From: a virus
DNA length: 30,532 bases
Direction: 5' to 3' (one strand)
Virus record (IMG/VR): IMGVR_UViG_3300020401_000061
Coordinates: 1-30,532 of that record
Shown piece after piece: positions 6,829-14,835 of this stretch. A program made the translations under genes and the position numbers. A model generated the notes under the pieces. The model worked only from the letters and a program-made list of their open reading frames with translations. It did not search any database and had not been told where the DNA came from. Each line of letters begins with the position of its first letter. Positions within the stretch are counted from its first letter, which is position 1.

Positions 6829-7644
6829 ATGGCAAATACAATTGACGTAGCCTTTATTAAACAGTTCGAGTCTGATGTTCACATGGCATATCAGCGTATG
6901 GGTTCTAAACTACGGAATACTGTGCGTACTGTTGGCAATGTAGCTGGAAACGTAGTTCGTTTTCAAAAGATTGGAACTGGTACTGCATCTACTAAATCGA
7001 GAAATGGTATGGTAACACCTATGGAGCTAACACATACAACTGTGGAAGCAACCATGAATGATTTCTATGCTGCCGAATATATCGACAAACTAGATGAACT
7101 TAAAACTAACATCGATGAAAGACAAGCAGTAGCACAAAGTGCTGCGGCTGCTCTTGGTCGAAAAACTGACGATATCCTGTATACAGCAATGGATGCTGGA
7201 GCTAACTCAACTCAAATACATGATACAAGTGGTGCTGTTGAAAAAGCAGACTTGTTGACATTGTTTGAAACTTTTGGTTCTGCAAACATTCCTGAGGATG
7301 GTGGTCGTTATCTTGCTATGCACCCAAAGGGATTTGCAGACTTATTTTTAATTAATGAGTTTGCATCATCTGACTTTGTTGGTGAGCAGAATCTACCATT
7401 CGCTGGTGGTATGACAATGAAGCAGTTTCTAGGCTTCAACATATTCTCTACCTCTGCAATTACTGCTGGTAAGAACATGGCTTATCATACTACTGCTGTA
7501 GGATTAGGCGTGAACTCTGATGTTTCTACAGAGATAAATTATATCCCTGAGAAAGCATCTCATCTTGCAACATCTATGATGTCAATGGGTGCTGTTGTTA
7601 TTGATGACAATGGTATCTATGAAGTCTTAGATAATAACACATAG
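6829..7644 (+). CDS. Major capsid protein
   Basis: This 271-residue protein has the signature of a known podovirus capsid family: FIKQFESDVHMAYQRMGSKL, GTASTKSRNGMVTPMEL, then YAAEYIDKLDELKTNIDERQ and AAALGRKTDDIL. It is shorter than T7 gp10A (345) and belongs to a different HK97-fold branch. The later part (LAMHPKGFADLFLINEFAS, MKQFLGFNIFSTSAI) is the domain found near the end of such capsid proteins. An 81-base untranslated leader with a good ribosome site (ATGGAG) precedes it, one of the largest gaps in the late operon, which fits strong separate expression. Confidence 0.92.
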   Translation: MANTIDVAFIKQFESDVHMAYQRMGSKLRNTVRTVGNVAGNVVRFQKIGTGTASTKSRNGMVTPMELTHTTVEATMNDFYAAEYIDKLDELKTNIDERQAVAQSAAAALGRKTDDILYTAMDAGANSTQIHDTSGAVEKADLLTLFETFGSANIPEDGGRYLAMHPKGFADLFLINEFASSDFVGEQNLPFAGGMTMKQFLGFNIFSTSAITAGKNMAYHTTAVGLGVNSDVSTEINYIPEKASHLATSMMSMGAVVIDDNGIYEVLDNNT

Positions 7645-7653
7645 GGGGAAATC

Positions 7654-7959
7654 ATGGCTCTTGATATGAGTAAACTCACTAGATTAGCTGGTGGAAGTGG
7701 TGTCAACCTTTGGTATTATACATCCAATGATGCTTTATCTGTTGTGAGAGCAGCAAACTATTTTTCAACTCCTGATGCTACTGGTGGTGAAATGAATGGT
7801 CAATCTGCTCTTGGTATGATGAACGAGGGTGATGTTATCTTTGTTGTTGATGCTAATTCAACGCATAAAACTTTATCTGCAACTGTTGTTAAATCTGTAT
7901 CTGCTACAGCTATTGACTGTGGTGATGGTTCTGATTTAAGTACAGCAGATAGTGATTAA
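7654..7959 (+). CDS. Small virion protein after the capsid gene (possible head decoration)
   Basis: A 101-residue protein rich in Ser, Thr, Ala and Asp, with LWYYTSNDALSVVRAANYF early and GDVIFVVDANSTHKTLSATVV, a beta-rich pattern, in the second half. Proteins like this follow the capsid gene in many marine podoviruses and are often called head or structural proteins. A decoration or head-fibre role is inferred from position. The ribosome site is GGGGAAATC before the ATG. A stable hairpin follows right after the stop. Confidence 0.75.
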   Translation: MALDMSKLTRLAGGSGVNLWYYTSNDALSVVRAANYFSTPDATGGEMNGQSALGMMNEGDVIFVVDANSTHKTLSATVVKSVSATAIDCGDGSDLSTADSD

Positions 7960-7962
7960 GGA

Positions 7963-7982
7963 TAGGGGGAGCAATCCCCCTA
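7963..7982 (+). other. GC-rich hairpin between head and tail genes
   Basis: TAGGGGG (7963-7969) pairs perfectly with CCCCCTA (7976-7982) over a six-base loop. It fills the 30-base gap between the small head gene and tail tube A. No T-run follows, so full termination is unlikely. The only purine-rich Shine-Dalgarno candidate for the next gene, GGGGGAG, is buried in the stem and lies 19 bases from the ATG. The hairpin may lower tail-gene expression or protect the head mRNA. Confidence 0.65.
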
Positions 7983-7989
7983 CTCTAAT

Positions 7990-8580
7990 ATGGCAGTAGT
8001 CAGTACCAAATCAGATACAGCAATAGACATTTGCAATAGAGGTTTAATCTTTATTGGAGCAGAACCAATTACATCTTTTGATGATGGAACAACAGAAGCA
8101 AGGGTTGCAGCTAATGTATATGAAGATGTAATACAAACATCTCTTACTAATGCTCGATGGAGATTTGCAACCAATCAAGAAGAACTAAATAGAAGAACAG
8201 ATGCACCAACTGCACGATTTGATTTAGCATATCAACAACCAAATGATACGCTAATTATTCATGCAGTAACAGTTAATGATAATCCTATAGAGTATCAAAT
8301 ATATGGTGATATGATTTATGCAGATACTACTACAACAGATACAGTAGTTGCAGATTATACATTTAGACAAGAAGAACAATTTTTTCCAAGTTATTTTATA
8401 ATGGCAGTTGCATATAGTTTGGCTCAGATATTTGCAACATCTATAGCAAGAGATGGTTCTCTTACACAAACAATGGCTACTCTTGCTGATAGGGCTATGC
8501 TAAAAGCAAGAAGTGTAGATTCACAACAGCAGACAACAAGGAAACTAATTACTGGAAGGTTTGTTCAGAATAGGAGATAA
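7990..8580 (+). CDS. Tail tubular protein A, T7 gp11-like
   Basis: A 196-residue protein, the same length as T7 gp11. It forms the adaptor ring between portal and nozzle. The family signature is clear: AIDICNRGLIFIGAEPITSF, then AANVYEDVIQTSLTNARWRF, where the pattern 'Y......L....W.FA' is diagnostic, and the late FFPSYFIMAVAYSLAQIFA. No strong ribosome site lies directly upstream; the purine stretch is inside the hairpin at 7963-7982. The nozzle gene follows after two bases. Confidence 0.9.
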   Translation: MAVVSTKSDTAIDICNRGLIFIGAEPITSFDDGTTEARVAANVYEDVIQTSLTNARWRFATNQEELNRRTDAPTARFDLAYQQPNDTLIIHAVTVNDNPIEYQIYGDMIYADTTTTDTVVADYTFRQEEQFFPSYFIMAVAYSLAQIFATSIARDGSLTQTMATLADRAMLKARSVDSQQQTTRKLITGRFVQNRR

Positions 8581-8582
8581 CC

Positions 8583-10847
8583 ATGAGAAAGTTGAGAGTA
8601 CCTTTATCAAACTTTCAGTTTGGTGAAATAAGTCCTTCTCTAATTTCAAGAACAGACTCAAAAGTATATTCTAACTCAGCACAAAAAGTAGAGAACTTTT
8701 TTATACGAGCAGAGGGTGGTGTAATTAAAAGGTCTGGTCTTAGCAATATCTATGAGTTTGATACGACTGTTGACACCTCTAAAGTTCAGCAACATAGAAT
8801 TGTACCATTTATATTTTCTGATGATGAACGATATATAATATCTCTTGAGAATTTAAAGATAAGAGTATTTAGAGTTGATACATCTTTTAATGTCACTCTT
8901 GCAGCAACAGTTACACAAGATACAAGTAATGCAGCTCTACCATTTACGCATGATAATATACATGAAGTAACTTATGCACAATCAGGTGACACAATGTTTA
9001 TTGCTCACCAAACATTTATGGTGCGAAAACTTGTTAGAACTGGTCTTACTTCTTTCCAAGTTGAGACATATACTTTTGACCAGAACTCAGCAAACACAAT
9101 AGTACATCAACCATACTTTAGTTTTCAAACCCCAGGCATGACATTAGACCCAAGTGCCACAAGTGGTAGTGGTGTTACCTTCACTACGAGTGCAGCATAT
9201 TGGGATACAACTGGGTCACAACAAGGTGGTAACTATCCTGATTCAAAACACATAGGAATAAATTTTAGATATAATGATGCAGAGTTTCAGATTACTTCTG
9301 TGCAATCAGCAACGCAAGCAACTGGTACAGTATTTGGCAATCTTAAAAGAAGATTAAAAGTAGACTCATTCAGAACAAATGAAGGTGTTGGAACTGTAAG
9401 AGTTACCTTGTTAAATCATGGACTATCTGCAAGTGATGCATTTACAATTGCTGATGCGTCTGCTGTTGGTGGTATTGCAAGGTCAAACCTAAATGGAGCA
9501 AGAACAGTAGCAGAAGTTATAGATGATAATACTTTTACATTTACTGCTGGAGCAAATGCAACGTCAGCAACTGCTGGTGGTGGGACGCCAACATTAGAAA
9601 CTCATGCACCAGTTACAGAGTGGGCTGAACAATCTTATTCTGCACTTCGAGGATTCCCATCAGCAGTAGCCTTTCACCAAAATAGATTATGGTATGGTGG
9701 CACTATTGGACAGCCAGATGGATTGTGGGCTAGTAAGACTGCAACATATTTTAACTTTGATGTAGGTGATGCAGAAGATGATGATGCTATTGATATCACA
9801 ACTAGCATTGGAGAAGTGAATACAATACGACACATTATATCAAACAAAGACCTTCATGTATTTACATCAACAGATGAGTTTATTGTACCAGCACTACAAG
9901 GACAAGTTACAACACCAACCAATGCATCTATAGAAAGACAGACTTCTTTTGGTTCTTCTTTTCTTCGACCTTATATATATGATGGAGCAACAGTATTTGT
10001 AGATTCATCTGGTGCGATGGTACGAGAGTTTATCTTTGCTGATGCTGTGAAAGGGTATACCGGTCAACCTATCTCTACATTATCGAGCCATTTAATTAAC
10101 ACACCGATACAGATGAGTATGCTATCAGGTGCTATTGGCAGAGCAGAAAATTATTTGTTTATTGTTGATGCTGATGGTACTCTTGCTGTGTTTAATTCTA
10201 ATAGAGTGGAGCAAAGAGCTGGCTGGACACAATTTACATCTCAAGGTAGTTTCCATTCATGCTGTGTGATTGATACCCATGTTTATGCAGTTGTTAAATT
10301 CGATAAAGGTGACGGCACTAACAAATATTTTCTTTGTGAGTTTAGCAATGTTTTTAATACTGATTTGGCTAAAACTTATTCTGGTACTAATGGGGTCTTC
10401 AGCGTTAGTTCCGATTTCGCAAACGGAGCTGTGGTTGATGTGGTCAATGGGACTTTTTATCTTGGGAGTTTTACTGTGTCTGGTGGTAACGTGGACGTAT
10501 CGTCAGTAGACTCTTCTATATCTTCAGCAGAAATAGGTTTCAAGTTTGATGTTACTCTTAAAACAAATCCAATAGATGCACAAGTTGCAGATGGACCTTT
10601 GACTGGACAACCAAGAACAGTACAAAGAGTTGTTCTTGATTTGAACAATACTCTTTCCGTTACTGTAAATAATACTAACTTAATTATACGTCAGGTAACT
10701 GATGATATGAGCCAGCCGAGAAATGCAGTTACTGGTAAGAAAGAGTTTAGATTGTTAGGGTTTGGAACAGACCCACAAGTAACTATTACACAGAATGCAC
10801 CATTGGCATTACAAATTAATTCAATAGTAGCGGAGATAGCGTTCTAA
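8583..10847 (+). CDS. Tail tubular protein B (nozzle), T7 gp12-like
   Basis: A 754-residue beta-rich protein (T7 gp12 is 794) that would form the tail nozzle below the adaptor ring. The start PLSNFQFGEISPSLISRTD and ENFFIRAEGGVIKRSG is the conserved opening of this family in podoviruses. The middle includes SALRGFPSAVAFHQNRLWYG and DGLWASKTATYFNFDVG, also conserved. The C-terminal part carries repeated beta strands. It lies directly after tail tube A and overlaps the next gene by one base (TAATG), so the order matches T7 genes 11-12-14. Confidence 0.9.
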   Translation: MRKLRVPLSNFQFGEISPSLISRTDSKVYSNSAQKVENFFIRAEGGVIKRSGLSNIYEFDTTVDTSKVQQHRIVPFIFSDDERYIISLENLKIRVFRVDTSFNVTLAATVTQDTSNAALPFTHDNIHEVTYAQSGDTMFIAHQTFMVRKLVRTGLTSFQVETYTFDQNSANTIVHQPYFSFQTPGMTLDPSATSGSGVTFTTSAAYWDTTGSQQGGNYPDSKHIGINFRYNDAEFQITSVQSATQATGTVFGNLKRRLKVDSFRTNEGVGTVRVTLLNHGLSASDAFTIADASAVGGIARSNLNGARTVAEVIDDNTFTFTAGANATSATAGGGTPTLETHAPVTEWAEQSYSALRGFPSAVAFHQNRLWYGGTIGQPDGLWASKTATYFNFDVGDAEDDDAIDITTSIGEVNTIRHIISNKDLHVFTSTDEFIVPALQGQVTTPTNASIERQTSFGSSFLRPYIYDGATVFVDSSGAMVREFIFADAVKGYTGQPISTLSSHLINTPIQMSMLSGAIGRAENYLFIVDADGTLAVFNSNRVEQRAGWTQFTSQGSFHSCCVIDTHVYAVVKFDKGDGTNKYFLCEFSNVFNTDLAKTYSGTNGVFSVSSDFANGAVVDVVNGTFYLGSFTVSGGNVDVSSVDSSISSAEIGFKFDVTLKTNPIDAQVADGPLTGQPRTVQRVVLDLNNTLSVTVNNTNLIIRQVTDDMSQPRNAVTGKKEFRLLGFGTDPQVTITQNAPLALQINSIVAEIAF

Positions 10848-11308
10848 TGGCATTACCATTTTTACAAATATTAGGAGCTGTTGGTTCTGTAATGTCTGTT
10901 GCATCAACAGTTGCAGCTGGAGATGCAGCAAGACAACAAGCAGAATCAAAAGCAAGAGAAGCAGAACAAGATAGAGAAAGAAATAAAATTAAGTTTGCAC
11001 AAATGCATAATGACAGAATTGATAATTTCTTTACAGACAGAGCAATAAATAATGCTCAATTGTTTGGTGGACTTGGTAGAGATAAAGGCACTGATAGAAG
11101 TTTGAAAGCGTTTAGAAGAAAACAAGAAGAGACTGTTGGTAAAGATATTACAAGAATGGATAGACAGGCATTATTTACAGATGATAAGTCAAGAAGACAG
11201 GCTGAACAATTTAGAATAGAAGGTAGAGCAAAACAAAGAGCTTATTATCTTCGAGCAGTATCGCAAGGCATTCAATCTTTCTACAACCTTAATAAGACAA
11301 GTGTGTAA
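10847..11308 (+). CDS. Internal virion protein, T7 gp14-like
   Basis: A 153-residue protein (T7 gp14 is 196) expected to be ejected first and to form a pore in the outer membrane. It has a short hydrophobic N-terminal segment (LPFLQILGAVGSVMSVASTV), followed by a long charged helix rich in Ala, Gln, Arg and Glu (ARQQAESKAREAEQDRERN), and ends in helical QRAYYLRAVSQGIQSFYN. This layout is typical of gp14 homologues. Both ends overlap neighbouring genes through TAATG, so it is co-translated with the nozzle and the large internal proteins. Confidence 0.8.
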   Translation: MALPFLQILGAVGSVMSVASTVAAGDAARQQAESKAREAEQDRERNKIKFAQMHNDRIDNFFTDRAINNAQLFGGLGRDKGTDRSLKAFRRKQEETVGKDITRMDRQALFTDDKSRRQAEQFRIEGRAKQRAYYLRAVSQGIQSFYNLNKTSV

Positions 11309-14300
11309 TGGTAAAGTTAAAAAGACAAACAATAACATTTAGAAATCAACCAATCGGATTGATACAGAGGTCTAATGCTGTGGAGCAATCCTTTGTAAGT
11401 ACAGCAGAAAGTATTAATTCATTAAACAAAATTGTATTTGATGAACTAGCAGCAGATGCAAAAAAGACTGGTGAAGAAAGAGCAAGGTCAGCACCTATTG
11501 AGCAGTTCACTACACTTGGTCCTGATGGAAACTTCAAAGCATACTCAACAGAAGAATTTAAAAGTATGGGTTCAATAGGACAGGAAGCCTATGAAGCGTT
11601 AGCTGAAAAGCGTTATATGAAAAGTGTTGAGAATGATATTAAGTTACGCAGTAAAGAACTACGAGCAAAATACAATACAGTTAATGGTGGTGACCAAGCA
11701 TTTAATAATGCTATGTCTGACTATGTAGACAAGATAGTAGATAATAGTCCTGATGAATTTAAGAATATTATCTCTGATGCTGGTAAAGAGATAGTTCGTG
11801 AGCATGTTGCTGACTTAACTCTTATTAAAGTAAAGAGTCAACAAGCAAGAAATGAAACAATGATAAATGAAGATGTTGCTGAGTATATTTATAATATGGA
11901 CAAAGCACTAGAAACTGGAAATGCAAATTTAATTGCAGCCACTTTGAATACTGGTGATGCAATACTAAAAAGTGCTGAGTTGCATGAAGATACTTCAATT
12001 GAAGCAAGAAGTAAAAACTATGCAGAGAAAATAAGAAGAACAATGGAAGCTGTTGGTATGAAGCAAAGTATAAAATCTTTGTTTGATAAAGAGCTGAGTG
12101 CAGAAGAAGTACCAGCCTTGCAAGTTTATTTATCTACTGGATTTGCAGATACTGTCTTAAAAAATAATGAAGATTTATTTGAAGCTGCAAAAACAGTTAG
12201 AGATAATACAGATTATTATGAGGTAGGTTTTGTTGAAAAGTTTTCAAAACAATTAGCAACAGCAAAAAGTTCTATTCTTTCTAAGTCTGCAACTGGAACT
12301 TCTAAAACAAAAAATGCAGAAAAACAATTAGCTAAAAGTAAAATAAGTATTGTATTTGATAAATTTAACAATGCATCAGATACAAGTGTTCAAAGTTATA
12401 GAAAAACATTAGAAGAAATAGTTAATATAGCAAAAGAAGCTGGACCAAATATTATTGATTCAGAAGCTGTAAAAGAGACATACAAAGAAAAACTAAAAGT
12501 TGCGGTTACACAAGATTTAATAGAAGAAATAAGACAAATGCCTTTGAGTGCAAGAGAACGAAAGGCTGTTATTAAGTACATTACACAAGGTGGTAATGCA
12601 TTAGATAGAGTAGTTACATACGATGGTGTTGACTTTGAAGACTCTATTCCTCCAGAACTCAAAAAACGAATTGAAGAAATAAAGATAGATTTAGAAGACC
12701 AATCATTTTTAGGTTTTAATCAAAAAGGTAAGTTGCTCGAGCAGATACATCAGCAACAAAGAAATGACCAGCAAGATGAATTGTTATTACTCAATGCAGA
12801 AGTAAAAGATGACGATGAAAAAAATAGAGCAGAAAGATTACAAGCTGGTAGAAAATTACTACTTGAAAGACGCAATCTTATTACTGAAATAGATAGAGTG
12901 TCAAAAGATACAACAGTAGCACAAACTGATATTGATGCTCTTGTTGAAAAGAAAAAAGAATTAGTTAATAGAATCAATACTGAGGTTGAGAAAAAAAACA
13001 GTCGTATAACACTTACAAATGCAGAAGCAATAGAGAATGAATTAAACCTTGCAATAACAAATGCTGCTCAAAATGTTTTATATACTATGGCAAGAGATAG
13101 TTTAGAAGATGATGTTAAACTGCTCGTATTTGAAAACAATCAATACAAAGTAAATCCAAAGATAGGTAAAACTATAAGTGCTATTGTTGATTATTTCGAT
13201 AATCCACAAAACAAAGAAGGTGTCCCACAAAATATAATTGACTATAGAAGAAAGGTTTTAGATAGTCCTGATTATTTTATTGATAATGCAGATACACGAT
13301 TATCTACAATGCTTAAGAATTTGCAAAGTGAGATAACTGCTCAAGCAAATGCATACAAAGACATTGCAGAGCAAATGGATTTACAAGCAGCAATAAGAGA
13401 TAGGAATGTAGCATCAAGTGAAAAGACATCAAATGTAGTTAATGATATGTTACATGATGTTCTTGAAAGAGAGATGCCAGAGTTATCTGACTCAAGTAAA
13501 TCAAAAGCACAAAATCTAGAAGATTATATTCTTAGTAAATCGTCACTTGAGATAGGAGCAAAGCCAACACATCACATGTATAAACATATTGGTGATGGTT
13601 ATTTGCCACAATCTTTTATAAGAGTCTTGAATAAAGCATCAAGTTTGAATAATGAACAGCTTGGTGTTCTTATAACACATATAGTAAGAATGCAACATGG
13701 TCACATTCCTGGCACTAAATTCAAAGGAAGTTTCTTTGGATATAGAGGAGCAAGACTTGAAGGTGGTGATTATAAATTTAAAGAAGTAAATGATACGATA
13801 AATAAATTATTATCAGTTCATCAGATATCTAAACTCACTGGTACATCAAGAACAACAAGAAGTGTAAGTGCTGACTTAGATAGAATGGAAACACCTTATC
13901 CAGTTGATGTTGAGATAACAACAAGTGAACCTTTAGTAGAAATATATCAAAGAATGAATCAACAAAGCAGAGAAGATATAAATAACGATTTTGAAGAAAT
14001 ACGAAAAGGTCTTGTTGCATATATGCCACCTTCCTTAAAATCAACAGATAGAACATATAAAAATACTGATGCTGTGATAGAAGCAATAATTACATCAACT
14101 GATGTATTCAAAGGTGGTAATATCCCTCAAGAAATAAAAGAACTTACCGACTATATGTTTAGAGGATTTAAGTTAGGCGGCAGCAACTTAACAGTAGATG
14201 CATTTTATGAAGAATATAAAACTTTCTTAGAAGATTTTGTTGCACAAGAATATATAGAAACAAAAGGTAATATATTAGATTTTACAAATAATGGTCCAAA

Positions 14301-14835
14301 AGAATTTACAAAAACACGCTATGCATTAGAAAGATACTTTAACTCACCACAAAAGTATTATGCAGCAATACAATATATAAATGATTTACTGCCTGATAAT
14401 GTGGTATTTGACCCTGAGACTGTAGTAGATGAACAGTTTACAGAGGGATATAATTCTGTTGATGCTGTTGGTGCTGGTTATGCAAAAGCATACAGAGCTG
14501 GCAAAGCAAAAGAGCAAGCTCTATCTGCACAGCAACTTATAAAAGATTTACCAGAAGATGGTGGTAGAGCAATACTTGTTGCTTATCCTACTGCAAGTAA
14601 TGAAGAAGTTGTGTATCAAGCATTTCTAAGAAAGAATTTTAGATTGATACCAATAAATACAACAGATGAGAATGGTGATGAAGCTCCTGTTGTGTTTTCT
14701 GCTCGAAGCTTAAATAATGCATTGGTACAAGATGGTGTTGTTGATGAAATATTTGAAGATTTGATGAGAGAACACAGAGCAGAAAGAGAAAGAAAAATGA
14801 AAGAATATGAGCAACGTATAGATGGTCAAGACTAA
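11308..14835 (+). CDS. Large internal virion protein, T7 gp15-like
   Basis: A 1175-residue, mostly helical protein, much longer than T7 gp15 (747). By position between the gp14-like and gp16-like genes it should be the second ejection protein, forming the periplasmic tube. The sequence is rich in Glu, Lys, Asn and Ala, with long coiled-coil-like stretches such as RLQAGRKLLLERRNLITEID and VEKKKELVNRINTEVEKK. No enzymatic motif is evident to me. The C-terminus is highly charged (MREHRAERERKMKEYEQR). It overlaps the next gene by 14 bases. Assignment is by synteny, length and composition. Confidence 0.75.
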   Translation: MVKLKRQTITFRNQPIGLIQRSNAVEQSFVSTAESINSLNKIVFDELAADAKKTGEERARSAPIEQFTTLGPDGNFKAYSTEEFKSMGSIGQEAYEALAEKRYMKSVENDIKLRSKELRAKYNTVNGGDQAFNNAMSDYVDKIVDNSPDEFKNIISDAGKEIVREHVADLTLIKVKSQQARNETMINEDVAEYIYNMDKALETGNANLIAATLNTGDAILKSAELHEDTSIEARSKNYAEKIRRTMEAVGMKQSIKSLFDKELSAEEVPALQVYLSTGFADTVLKNNEDLFEAAKTVRDNTDYYEVGFVEKFSKQLATAKSSILSKSATGTSKTKNAEKQLAKSKISIVFDKFNNASDTSVQSYRKTLEEIVNIAKEAGPNIIDSEAVKETYKEKLKVAVTQDLIEEIRQMPLSARERKAVIKYITQGGNALDRVVTYDGVDFEDSIPPELKKRIEEIKIDLEDQSFLGFNQKGKLLEQIHQQQRNDQQDELLLLNAEVKDDDEKNRAERLQAGRKLLLERRNLITEIDRVSKDTTVAQTDIDALVEKKKELVNRINTEVEKKNSRITLTNAEAIENELNLAITNAAQNVLYTMARDSLEDDVKLLVFENNQYKVNPKIGKTISAIVDYFDNPQNKEGVPQNIIDYRRKVLDSPDYFIDNADTRLSTMLKNLQSEITAQANAYKDIAEQMDLQAAIRDRNVASSEKTSNVVNDMLHDVLEREMPELSDSSKSKAQNLEDYILSKSSLEIGAKPTHHMYKHIGDGYLPQSFIRVLNKASSLNNEQLGVLITHIVRMQHGHIPGTKFKGSFFGYRGARLEGGDYKFKEVNDTINKLLSVHQISKLTGTSRTTRSVSADLDRMETPYPVDVEITTSEPLVEIYQRMNQQSREDINNDFEEIRKGLVAYMPPSLKSTDRTYKNTDAVIEAIITSTDVFKGGNIPQEIKELTDYMFRGFKLGGSNLTVDAFYEEYKTFLEDFVAQEYIETKGNILDFTNNGPKEFTKTRYALERYFNSPQKYYAAIQYINDLLPDNVVFDPETVVDEQFTEGYNSVDAVGAGYAKAYRAGKAKEQALSAQQLIKDLPEDGGRAILVAYPTASNEEVVYQAFLRKNFRLIPINTTDENGDEAPVVFSARSLNNALVQDGVVDEIFEDLMREHRAERERKMKEYEQRIDGQD

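Noticed and set aside
10270-10509. 79-codon hydrophobic plus-strand frame inside the nozzle gene
   Set aside because: Hydrophobic look comes from frame-shifted beta-strand codons; no ribosome site and wholly inside a conserved gene.
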